Of a stretch of 64,000 nucleotides of DNA, positions 10,782 through 21,268 are shown one piece after another. How positions within the stretch are numbered: the first letter of the stretch is position 1; the number at the start of each line of letters is the position of its first letter. Location: the NCBI GenBank assembly GCA_907165065.1, contig OU015551.1, positions 2,294,001-2,358,000 on the forward strand, in the 5' to 3' direction. The position numbers were made by a program, and so were the translations under genes. The notes beneath the pieces were generated by a model. The model had not been told where the DNA came from, did no database searches, and worked only from the letters and a program-made list of their open reading frames with translations. The DNA is from Caprimulgus europaeus. Its lineage: Eukaryota; Chordata; Aves; Caprimulgiformes; Caprimulgidae.

Positions 10782-11062
10782 GCTGGGGCAGGGGAACCTG
10801 GCACAGGTGGGACAGGGGACCCTGGCACAGGTGAGGCAGGGGAACCTGGCACAGGTGGGACAGGGGAACCTGGCACAGGTGGGGCAGGAGAACCTGGAAC
10901 AGCTGGGACAGGAGAACCTGGCACAGGTGGGACAGGGGAATCAGGCACAGGTAGGGCAGGGGAACCTGGCACAGGTGGGACAGGGGATCCTGGCACAGGT
11001 GGGACAGGGGATCCTGGCACAGGTGGGACGGGGGAACCTGGCACAGGTGGGACAGGGCTGTG
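10782..11062. repeat. 24-bp minisatellite, about 11 copies
   Basis: The unit GGGGAACCTGGCACAGGTGG plus GACA repeats with single-base variants (GAT or GAA, CAC or AAC). A 24-base unit keeps every frame open ([16 protein letters not shown] and so on), so the apparent proteins are not evidence of a gene. Confidence 0.95.
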
Positions 11063-11204
11063 TGGGCTGGTGGTGTAGCACAGTGGGAATTCTCCCCATT
11101 AAAACTGGCTGAACACAAAGGCAAACTTTTAACTTTTTAAAGCAAAAAAACCCCAAAGGCAATTTTTTGTTTTGATTTGGTTTAAATCCTCCGGGATTTT
11201 ATTT

Positions 11205-11336
11205 TCATTTATTCATTTTTTTCATTTATTCATTTTTTTCATTTATTCATTTTTTTCATTTATTCATTTTTTTCATTTATTCAGTTTATTCATTTATTCA
11301 GTTTATCCATTGATTATTCAATTTATTCATTGATTC
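11205..11336. repeat. 16-bp T-rich repeat (TTTTTTCATTTATTCA)
   Basis: About five regular copies, then decayed ATTCATTTATTCAGTTTAT variants. Confidence 0.85.
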
Positions 11337-12364
<1,028 letters not shown>

Positions 12365-13142
12365 CTAGGACTTTATCAAAGGTTGACAGAGTTTATCAAG
12401 TGATCCTGGGATTTATCAAGAATTTCAGGATATTGCAGGCAGGGAACCTCTGCTTTGGGTTTCCTAGAATAATTGTCACTTTGGAAAGAATAAAAACACA
12501 TCCAAAGGTGGCTTATGTTGCTTTTTCCATCTGGACAGTGGAAAATCATGCCCCAAAAAATTAAAATAATAACAGAATTGCAACAACACGTTGCAGGTGA
12601 TGCTGAAGTGAGGGGGACTGCGGGCACTGCTGGAGGATTTCATTAAACTCAATAAATTTGAGTGAGGACCCAAAATAAATATGATGCAATGGGATACAGC
12701 CAGATGCAAAGTACAGTGGTTACACTGAAATCAGTGACCACAGTATTGCAGGGTCACAAATAATGATTTCTATTATTATTTCTGCAGGAAATGCCTGGAT
12801 TTTTCTTACACAAAAACCAGAGGGTTGTTTAATTTCGAAGAGATGGAGGGAAGGAATGAGAACAATCTTCAAACACACCACGAGGAGGTTTAAGGAAAAG
12901 ATCTCAATCTCCATTTCCCATGGTGAAGGTGTTTATTGCATTAAATTACTTCTGAGAAACGATTCCATCTCTGTTTTCTGCTTTCCTGTTTGTGAAGCAA
13001 CAACACCCTCACCTAAAAATTGATATATTTTTATAAATATCCTTAGATAAGGGTCTACAACCCATGAAGAAAGTGATTTCTTTTTCTTTGGAGCTTCTCA
13101 AAATCTCACCCATCATGTCCTTGGTGCTCAGACACACAACTC
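12365..13142. other. Unique spacer between the duplicated blocks
   Basis: About 780 bases with no gene or element recognised. Confidence 0.5.
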
Positions 13143-13415
<273 letters not shown>

Positions 13416-13995
13416 AATTCTCAGAGTAACCTTTCCAAAGCAGATATTCTAACCCCAAATCCACAGACAGACCCAACTCTAACCAGCAAATCCAGTCTCT
13501 CCAATTTATATCGCTTCACTCAGTTGCTTTCTTTCCATCTCTCCTTTTTCCACTAACTCCTTTCCTGAGATGTTAGGTAAGAAAACCAATAATCCCGTGG
13601 TATTTGGAGCTGGCTGTGTTATTGGAGTCTCCATGGGTACAAATTCCACACACTTCCTTGGCTCAGGCTGGGACATACTTGTCAAAAAAAGGTTTGAGAA
13701 AAAAAGGACTCAGAAAAGGTTTTTGTTGCATAAAAGGTGCTCGTCCTCCTTTCTCTGGAAATGTCTGGTGGGGATTTTTTTTTTTCAAAGCAATTGAAAA
13801 AATTGTGCTGGGTTTAAATAGGGGGTAAAAAAAAAAAAACAAACAAGGAAAAACTGATAAACAAAAGTCAAGGTTTTATTAAAAAAAATAAAATTAAAAG
13901 CTTTATAAAAAATGCTGCTTTTCTTGGCAGCACCTGCCTTGAAAAACCAGAGAGGCAGGAGATTGATCTGGAGCAGGTTTTGGGTTTCATTGCTG
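13416..13995. other. Intergenic, nothing recognised
   Basis: AT-rich with A and T runs; no gene signal. Confidence 0.5.
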
Positions 13996-14326
13996 TAGTG
14001 GTTTAGCCCGGCCAGCAGCCAAACACCACAGAGCCGCTCGCTCACCCCGCCCCGACGGGATGGGGGAGGGAATCAGAAGGGTAAAAGTGAGAAAACTCCT
14101 GGGTTGAGATTTTTAAAAAAATAATAATAATTGAAATAAAATAATAAGAGTCATAATGGGATATTCAAGTGAGTGATGCACAGTGCAATTGCTTATGACC
14201 TGCCAACTGATGTCCAGCCTGTCCCCAGTGATCCCAGAGCAGAGATAATCCCAAAACCAAACCCACAATCCATGGAGGACCCCACACCAGCCCGAAGAAG
14301 GCTGTGACCCCGTGGGAAGCCCTGGT
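13996..14326 (-). mobile_element. ERV LTR fragment (antisense)
   Basis: TGTAGTGGTTTAGCCCGGCC and CCAAACACCACAGAGCCGCT mirror the 3' end of the LTR family. The fragment runs through the complement of the CACTGTGCATCACTC segment and stops where the sense LTR begins at 14327. Confidence 0.75.
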
Positions 14327-15062
14327 TGTCCTGGTTTCACCAGGATAGAGTTAATTTTCTTCTTACTAGGCAGAATAGCTGTGTTTGGGTTTCAGTGTGG
14401 GATTTGTCATAAAAACATTGGTAACACAGTGATGTTTTCAGCTGCTGCTGGAAGTCCAAGGACATCGTGATTTGCCAGTTTGCAAGTGCAAAACACCTGG
14501 GGGGGGGGAAGTGTAGTAATTAGCAAAACTCCAAATTGGTATTTGAATATGCTAATGAGATATTCCATCTCATATCATGTCAGGGTGAGTGTATTAACCA
14601 GGGCTGACCGGAAAGCTGGGGATTCTCTCAGGAATCATTCAGACTCGCTTTTCTGGGATTGTGTTTTTGGGTTTCGAGTTCCTTTTTGCTCCTGCAGGAT
14701 CACTACTGGTGGGTGGTGAGGAATTGTACTGTGCATCCCTTATATTTATATTTATTTATATTTATTTATATTTATATTTTATTTATATTTATTTATATTT
14801 ATATTTTATTTATATTTTTATATTTTTTATTTTTTATTTTTATTTTATATATTTTAAATACATATATTTGTAATTGTTATTATTATAATTACTGTTTTAA
14901 TTTTATTTTACACTAATTAAATTGTTTTTATCTCAACCCACGAGTCTCCTCACCTTTACCCCTCCAATTCTTCCCCTATTCCTTGGGTGCGGGGTGGGGT
15001 GGGAATTGAGGGTGCAAGCGGCTGTGTGGTGTCTGGCTGCCAGCCAAGTGACACCACCACAC
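14327..15062 (+). mobile_element. ERV solo LTR, near full length
   Basis: Runs from TGTCCTGGTTTCACCAGGAT to GTGACACCACCACACA. It includes GTGGGATTTGT, AGCTGCTGCTGGAAGTCCAA, the octamer-like ATGCTAATGAGATATTCC and a long ATTTAT tract (14747-14860). It is the best reference in the window for the LTR family and shows the empty site for the CR1 nested in the copy at 1019-1793. Confidence 0.8.
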
Positions 15063-15637
15063 ATCGTCCCACCCATGCCCAGGTGCTCTGTGGGTTTTCC
15101 CTGGCGCAGTGTCCCAAAGCCTTGTCACGCTGTGTGTCTACAGAGATCAGATCTGTGGGGTGAGCGGATTCCGTGCGTGTTCTGGACACTGGGAGGCCGT
15201 TCCCACGGAGGTGACACCAACCAGAGTTGCTGGCTGCTGTCACCTCCGGATTCACTCCTTTTCCGCACGGAGCTCACCAGGAAACACGCTCGTTACCGCT
15301 GCCACTCCGGGATTGATCCCAGTGTTTTGTGGACTGAGCCTGGTCTTTAAACCCCGGGAGAGCTGCTCCATCAGGAAACGTTTGCTGGTTTAGATGGACA
15401 ATTTGGTGTCATGGGATGATGACGCCGTTTCCATCCTTCCCCATCGCATCCTCCAACCAAACTCCAAGCGCTGCCGGCGCCTCGGTCCCACCTGTGGCTT
15501 CATTTACCTTCACTTCTCATCCTCAATTCACTTCTCTTCCTACAGTTTACACTGACCCAGGACTCCCGAGCCTTGTTTCTCCATCACCCCCCCCTCCCCG
15601 CCCGCCCCCGCCTTGGTGGGTTGTGACTTCACAGCCG
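15063..15637. other. RFX2 upstream flank, no gene recognised
   Basis: Unique sequence becoming GC-richer towards the promoter, with a C-rich run at about 15586-15615. Confidence 0.5.
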
Positions 15638-15651
15638 GTCGCTATGGAAAC
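15638..15651 (+). promoter_or_regulatory. X-box-like site, RFX2 distal promoter
   Basis: GTCGCTATGGAAAC has the 14-base X-box layout with an AT spacer. It has one mismatch in each half against GTNRCC-N2-RGYAAC. It resembles the GTYGCYATGGNAAC-type sites of ciliary genes. Confidence 0.45.
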
Positions 15652-15702
15652 GGTTTGATGTCATCATGGGGAACTAGGAGCTCAGGTGGGGAGAAACCAG
15701 CG

Positions 15703-15717
15703 GTAACTGGGAGCAAC
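15703..15717 (+). promoter_or_regulatory. X-box-like site overlapping a MYB consensus
   Basis: GTAACTGGGAGCAAC has a perfect right half (AGCAAC) and a left half with one mismatch, 3-base spacer. TAACTG (15704-15709) fits the MYB consensus YAACKG. The 15-mer differs by only two bases from GTTACTGGGAGCAAG in the 23-bp minisatellite. Confidence 0.45.
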
Positions 15718-15769
15718 CACGAGCCCGCCGGTGTGCGGACCGGATTTGTGCCGTTACCCGGGAACTTTT

Positions 15770-15842
15770 CAATATTTAATATTAATATTTAATAGTGGAA
15801 AAAAATAAAAAAATAAACTTTTTATTTTTTTTTTTTTTTTAA
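15770..15842. other. AT-rich island edge with T-run
   Basis: AATATTTAAT repeats and an 18-base T-run bound the CpG island on its upstream side. Confidence 0.7.
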
Positions 15843-15960
15843 TTGAAGATATCAAAGCGCGGAGCTCACCGCACCGCTGCTCCGGACCCATCCGCACCCC
15901 ATATCACGCACCCGCCCCGTGTCCCCCCCGCACGGTCCCACAGCGGCCCCGCTCCCCGCT

Positions 15961-15964
<4 letters not shown>

Positions 15965-16000
<36 letters not shown>

Positions 16001-16022
16001 CCTCCCTCCCTCCCTCCTTCCT
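15965..16022. repeat. (CT)n then (CCCT)n microsatellite in the promoter
   Basis: A pure CT run at 15966-15996, then CCCTCCCTCC units. The polypyrimidine strand could adopt a triplex and is a common element of CpG-island promoters. Confidence 0.9.
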
Positions 16023-16210
16023 CCCCCACCCCGCCCCGCGCTCCGGCGCCAAAGCGCGCGCCAACTCTCCACCCCGCCTCCTCCCCGCCGCCATTTGCCA
16101 ATCCCCTCTATGTCCCGCCTTTCCAATGACAGACACCTTATCGCACCAATCACCGGCGGCGCCCCGCGGCGGAGTGGGCGTGGCCTGGCGGTGACGTCGC
16201 GGGAGAGGGT

Positions 16211-16291
16211 AGCAACAGTTGCCTCGAGACCCGGCGCCAGGCGCCATAGTGACCGTAGCCCTGGAGACTGTTACTTGCCAACGGGAGCAAC
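16211..16291. promoter_or_regulatory. Cluster of perfect X-box half-sites and MYB sites
   Basis: Half-sites: AGCAAC 16211-16216, GTTGCC 16218-16223 (everted pair, one base apart), GTGACC 16249-16254, GTAGCC 16255-16260 and AGCAAC 16286-16291. MYB consensus YAACKG: CAACTG on the minus strand at 16216-16221 and CAACGG at 16279-16284. Known biology: A-MYB activates Rfx2 in mouse male meiosis, and RFX factors can act on RFX promoters. Use of these particular sites is inference. Confidence 0.5.
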
Positions 16292-16348
16292 GCGCGGCCC
16301 CGGCGGCCGGAGCCCAGCGCAGCCCGCGGCGCCCGGCGGGGAGGGCAG
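16225..16348 (+). other. RFX2: RFX2 exon 1, non-coding (predicted)
   Basis: The GC-rich segment after the CRE/CCAAT core ends in GGGAGGGCAG followed by GTGAGG, a good splice donor. No ATG opens a frame that joins the coding exons, so it would be 5' UTR. The transcription start is not visible and the left edge is approximate. An alternative first exon could lie in the CpG core at 35.5 kb. Confidence 0.45.
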
Positions 16349-17260
16349 GTGAGGGGGGCGCCGGGGAGGGGGGTCCCGCCTGCTGAGGGGTCCTGGGGAC
16401 AGCGGGGGTCCCGCTCGCTGAAGGGTCCCGCTGCGGGGCGGGTGAGGGGGGTGCGGGGCGGCTGAGGGAGGTGGGAGTCGGCTTCGCGGTCTCCGCGGGG
16501 GTGGGTGAGGTGGGGGGCGGCAGCGGAGACCCCCCCGTCCCACCTCGTCCCGGCCGGAGGCTTCGCGCTCCCTCGGGATCCGCCGCTTTTTCCCCCCCCC
16601 CACCCCGGGGCTGAGGGCGCTCCCCGCGCCGCCCCCGGAAAGTTGGGAGCGGCGTCGCGGCCGGGCGGAGCGGGGGAGGCGGTGTCTGTCGTGTCGTGTC
16701 GTGTCCTTCCCCCCCCCCCCTCCGCCCCATCCGGTGCCGCTGCCCAGGGGGCACCGCCCGTAGCGCCGTCCCCGCTCCGCGCCCTGCCCCGGGGAGAGCG
16801 AGTCCCAACCGTTCTCTCGCCTCCGGTGTGGCGGGGAGGTTGGGGGGGGCGGGAACTGGGGGTTACAGCTCCGCGGGCTCCAACTTCTCTCCCCGGTTCC
16901 TTTTTCCCGGAACTCCCGGCTCGGAGCGGCAGGTTTGGTTGGGAACAAGCCGGGGTGGCGAGGAGGGAGGGGTTGGTTCCTGCCGGGCTCCGTCCCCCCT
17001 TCCGCGGCCCGGGGCGAGCTTGGAAGAGCCTGGTGCGAGTTGGGAAGAGGGGATCCAGCCCCCTAGCCCCTCCGCCTCCCCCTCAGCATACGTGGGGTGT
17101 TGTCCCCGTCCCCCCCGGACACCCCTCCGAGTCTCCCTGAGGCTAGGGGGCGGGGGGGGGCTTGATCCCAACTCGTCCCTTTCGTTCCCCGGAGCTCTGA
17201 AATCCCAGAACTTTCTTGTTGGTCTTAGAAACGAGGGAAAACTACAAGAGGGCCTATTTT

Positions 17261-18524
17261 TTTAAGCATCTACCGTCTATTCTTGACTTGGTTTCTCTTG
17301 TTTGTTTTGAATAAAGTACGTTGTTAAAGCAGGGGTTTGTGTATGTGCCTATTTCAAGCGTGAGTTCCTGCAATCTGATTAAATCTTTCCATTCTTTGAC
17401 TTAGATCCTACTCTAAAGTCTTTTTTGTTGTCGTTGTTGTTTTCCTATTGAAAGAAGCAAATCTTACTTATTAAAGAGCAAAGTAGAATAAAGAATATTT
17501 GATTTAAATTACAGTTTGGGGCTTGGAATATCCTAAACTGACCACGCTCAGCTTCAGATTGTTGGCTGGCTTTTTTCATCCGCTTCTGCTCAAACTTTTC
17601 AACTCTTCATCTGGGTTAGAAATCATTGGAGAATAGAGAGTAAGTGCTGCCTTAAAAAAAAGAACAAAAACCTCTCAGTCTCAAAATATAAGCCTTAAGC
17701 TCACTAAGATTGAGGTTCCTTCTTTGCCTCTGCTGTTTAATTTTCTGTGTGAGTTTGCTTCAGTCAGTTTAAGATGAATTCAGTCTTATCTCAGGTTTTA
17801 TTGCAAAGTTACACGTCTAGTGGAAGGCAGTGAATATGATTTTGAAAATCATATTTTTAAATAAGTGCCACATCCCACTGGTTCCTTACCTCTCAATATT
17901 GCTGTCCCAAGGGACATGACATATGTTTGAATGTTGTGAGATGTTTTGCATTTGCCTTTCAGTGTGTTCAGTTGTGGGTGTGCTCTGTTGGGGTTGTTTT
18001 GTTTGTTTTAAGCTTTTTAGAGTTCATGTTCTCTCAGCTGTTCCTGTAACACCGGGGTTTCGAAATACTCATCTTTTCAAACAGAATCTGAGTCTCAGGT
18101 GACTGCAGGATCTTGGCCCTAAGAGGTGAAAGCACACACACAAAAGCAAGCAGAGAGGGTGAGGACTGGAATTTCTTTGTCCCTGCTTGCAAAATGGGAA
18201 TGATCCCAATGCATTCGTGGACGGCGATAAGTGTCCCCTGCTACAGAGCAATGCCAGAGCCAGGTCCCTCAGACTTCACACGGGCCTTGCTCAGGCTGTC
18301 CCTGCTTTGCATTTCCCTGCTGTGTCATTTGCATCTCATGAATTCCTCTCTCAGTTCCACGTCCCTGTCCTGGGGCCCTGCCCGCCGGCTCCGTCTGCTC
18401 TGGAAGGGTCCGAGCGAGTGCAAGATCCCAGCGCAACCGGAGAGGGTGTCAGAGGTGCAGGCAGCGTGCTGAGCCACGGCAAATTGTCCCTTAGCATCGG
18501 ACCTGCCCTCTCCAAGAGCATTTT
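17261..18524. other. RFX2 intron 1, first part
   Basis: AT-leaning unique intronic sequence; no exon or repeat recognised. Confidence 0.6.
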
Positions 18525-18628
18525 ATAGGTTTGGCATATAAATTTTTAGGTTTGGCATATAAATTTGTAAGTTTGACATATAAATTTGTAGGTTTGACAT
18601 ATAAATTTGTAGGTTTGGTGTATAAATG
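18525..18628. repeat. 21-bp AT-rich tandem repeat, about 5 copies
   Basis: The unit TAGGTTTGGCATATAAATTTG occurs with GGC/GAC and TAG/TAA variants and a final diverged copy. Confidence 0.9.
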
Positions 18629-20731
18629 GAGGTCCATCTTCATCAAGGGACTTGGCACTGTGCATCCTCTTGACAGGGAGGGATGGGGTCACCCATCTCA
18701 AGACTTAAAGCTGGGTGCTGTCTAGAAAAAGGAGCTGTTTAATTGTGTGTTATGTACTTGAAGCTACATTAGAAATACACTTTCTATATACTTTCACTCG
18801 TGTAAATCTGAAATTTAAGGCCATAATCATTGAAGACATGAGCATCCAGTACCTCCAGTGATGTCAACTGATGTCCTGTGTCCTGGCTATTGGGGTAAAT
18901 TCTCTAGTTGAGTGTTTGTTGCCACTAAAAATCACCTCTGCACTTGTTCCCCTCTCTCTGCCATAAATGTGAAGGCTCAGTCATGGGTAATAACTGCAGC
19001 TTTTCCTAACTCCAGCGCAGTAAAATAGATGGCGCCAGTCATTGGCTTTAAATAGTCTCATGCTTGTAACACCTCGGAGCATTGACAGCTGTTGTGTTTA
19101 ATCACAACATGTTTTCACTTTTAATGCAGGTCTGTAAACATTGCTGGTTTACCCCTATTCTACCAGATTTTTCCTCCTTCAGTTTTAGTACTCTGAAGCT
19201 AAAAGCGCCCGGCGGCGTGCAGAGTCACAGCGCAAGGGAGGGCACTGCTGATTCAACAGGCGGATCTCACCACTCAGCTTCTCAGCCAAAGTTTCTGCTG
19301 GAGGCTGCTGAGTTATATTTAAACCAAGTTTGCTCTTCTTTCCCTCCCTGCAAACAAATACCAGCGCAGTTAAGGACTGGACACCGGCCAGCTGGAGCGC
19401 GGCGCTGCCCGGCTCAGCGTGCCAGGGCTCGCCGTGGGTGCTGCGGAGGGGAGCGCCCAACCTCCCCGTGTGTCAGCACATGCAGCTCAGGGATCTGGGG
19501 TTATGTTTCTGATATTTGAAACATATTGCAAGGTTTCTGTCTGTAATCTGTGCTTTGAGACTTGGTGTTTTGTCATATTTGGACTGGCTCTTCTTTATTC
19601 CTGTGCTCAAACGTTCACAAATCCACCTTATTGTCTAAGAATGTGCTTGGCTTTCTCACGTCAGGCTGTTTCTGCCTAAGTAGTATAGGAATTAATTATG
19701 CCATAAATACATAAATAGACAACAAAACATTTCTTCAGCACAAGCTGTGTACCCATTAGTACACTGAACAAAGAGGAATCTTTTCTACCTATGGAAAATC
19801 ACTTTTCTTCACATAGAAAGCAGGCAGGCAATTATTGCAGTGCCCATCAGTACACAAACTGTTTCCAGTTAAGGGGGGGGAAAAAAAAACCAACAAACCC
19901 CATCTTCAGCTTTGGGTTGTGTTTTTATGAGAGATGGTTGTGTTGGCTTTTCACTCAGCTCAAACAGAAGGACTAGAAAAGGTTAAATTTGTGTAATTCA
20001 GCTGACTTGTTAAAACACTGTTTAGTGATGTGCAGACTTGTGGTTTCATGTCAATGAATGCAAGAATCTTCCTCTTCTGATGATATTCTTACTTATGACC
20101 CAATGATATTCTTACTTATGACACTGGGGGGTTAAGCAATATCCAGCATTAAATTTACAAGGAATATTTTAAATTACAACAGAAGCAAGAGTCCTCCCAA
20201 ACAGAACCTTATAAATTTTGTTTTTGTTGTTTTTGATCTGGTATTACACAGGAGTTAAGAGCTATAGAAATGCCAAATGAAGGTATTTGATAAGTAAGTT
20301 AAAGGCAATTGATAAGCTTTGGTTTTTCTTAAATTAGATTTCTGTTAAGAAATTAAGAATTTCTTTTTCTGAGCTTAATAAATGCTGAAGAAGTCTCGAC
20401 ATCTTCATCTCACCATGAAGCTTTCCAAGAGACTGAACGTTGCAGTTGCTTTCAAAGAAAGAGGGGTCACAGAATGCTGTGCCAATGATGACTTTATATA
20501 AAGCAAATGGAAAACAAACAAACAAACAAAACCCCCAAAAAGCAGATTCTTTGTTTTCTTGTCACAAATCCATATTGAGCTGAAGGAAATCCTTGGTATC
20601 TCCAGCAAGAAGCTGGCAGGAGAAATAACTGCACTGACTGCAGCGATGTTCCTCACTGATGGATCCTTTAGTTCATTGATGGATATTCTGACCATCCAGC
20701 CTCCACAAATGATTTTTTTCTGTTTGAGGTG
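18629..20731. other. RFX2 intron 1, no gene
   Basis: Unique sequence. A CpG-richer patch at about 19200-19470 could be a regulatory element. TGATATTCTTACTTATGAC is repeated twice at about 20080-20122. Confidence 0.5.
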
Positions 20732-20796
20732 GTTCTTCTCTGGCTTTTGAGGTGATTCTTCTCTGGCTTTTGAGGTGATTCTTCTCTGGCTTTATG
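20732..20796. repeat. 23-bp tandem repeat, about 3 copies
   Basis: TTCTTCTCTGGCTTTTGAGG plus TGA, repeated nearly perfectly. Confidence 0.85.
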
Positions 20797-21151
20797 TGTG
20801 AGAATATCTGGATGTGTGTGAGGACAAACGACAGCAGGTAGGCTATGAAGGAGACCAGCAGTTTGAGACATCCCTGTCTTCTGTGGCAGAGTGACATTAT
20901 GCTCAGACTTCTTTAGGGCATCTTGAGTTTTTTACAAGGTTTCTGGTCCTTACACAGAAATACAGAACACAACCAGAAACAAAGCAAAAGTGGGAGGCAG
21001 GAAGGCATCTGTGGATGCCACCGTGTCCAAGAGCAGTGTCTCTCCATGGACATCAGTCCCTGCTCTTCAGGACTTGGCCTGCCCCTTGGCACAAGCTGAG
21101 TTGAGAAGAGCACTTTGCTGTTGCTTGCTGCATCTGTGCTGTGAATTTTCC

Positions 21152-21268
21152 TAGAATCATTGAATCACAGTGGTTGGAAAAGACCTTTAAGATCATCAAG
21201 TCCAACCATAAACCCAACACTGCCAATTCTACCTCTAACCCATGTCCCTCAGCACCTCACCTACCTGA
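21152..21268 (-). mobile_element. Old CR1 3' fragment
   Basis: Antisense: AGAATCATTGAATCACAGTG, GTTGGAAAAGACCTTTAAGA and the TCATCAAGTCCAACC segment. It belongs to a different, older subfamily. Confidence 0.85.

Larger units (their letters stand above)
15843..17260 (+). promoter_or_regulatory. RFX2: RFX2 CpG-island promoter
   Basis: About 1.4 kb of very GC- and CpG-rich sequence without a TATA box. The core shows three CCAAT boxes at 16098, 16123 and 16146, spaced 23-25 bases, which suits NF-Y. It also has a GC/KLF box (GGGCGTGGCC, about 16177) and a CRE-like TGACGTCG at 16192. The next 100 bases hold X-box half-sites and MYB sites. A donor-like GGCAG/GTGAGG at 16348/16349 follows. It is the nearest upstream promoter candidate for the RFX2 coding exons. 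The long open frames on both strands are GC artefacts. Confidence 0.75.

Noticed and set aside
15852..16948. Long Arg/Pro/Gly-rich open frames (318 and 225 codons, minus strand) in the CpG island
   Set aside because: High GC removes stop codons; no domain, overlapping open frames on both strands, and it is a promoter.
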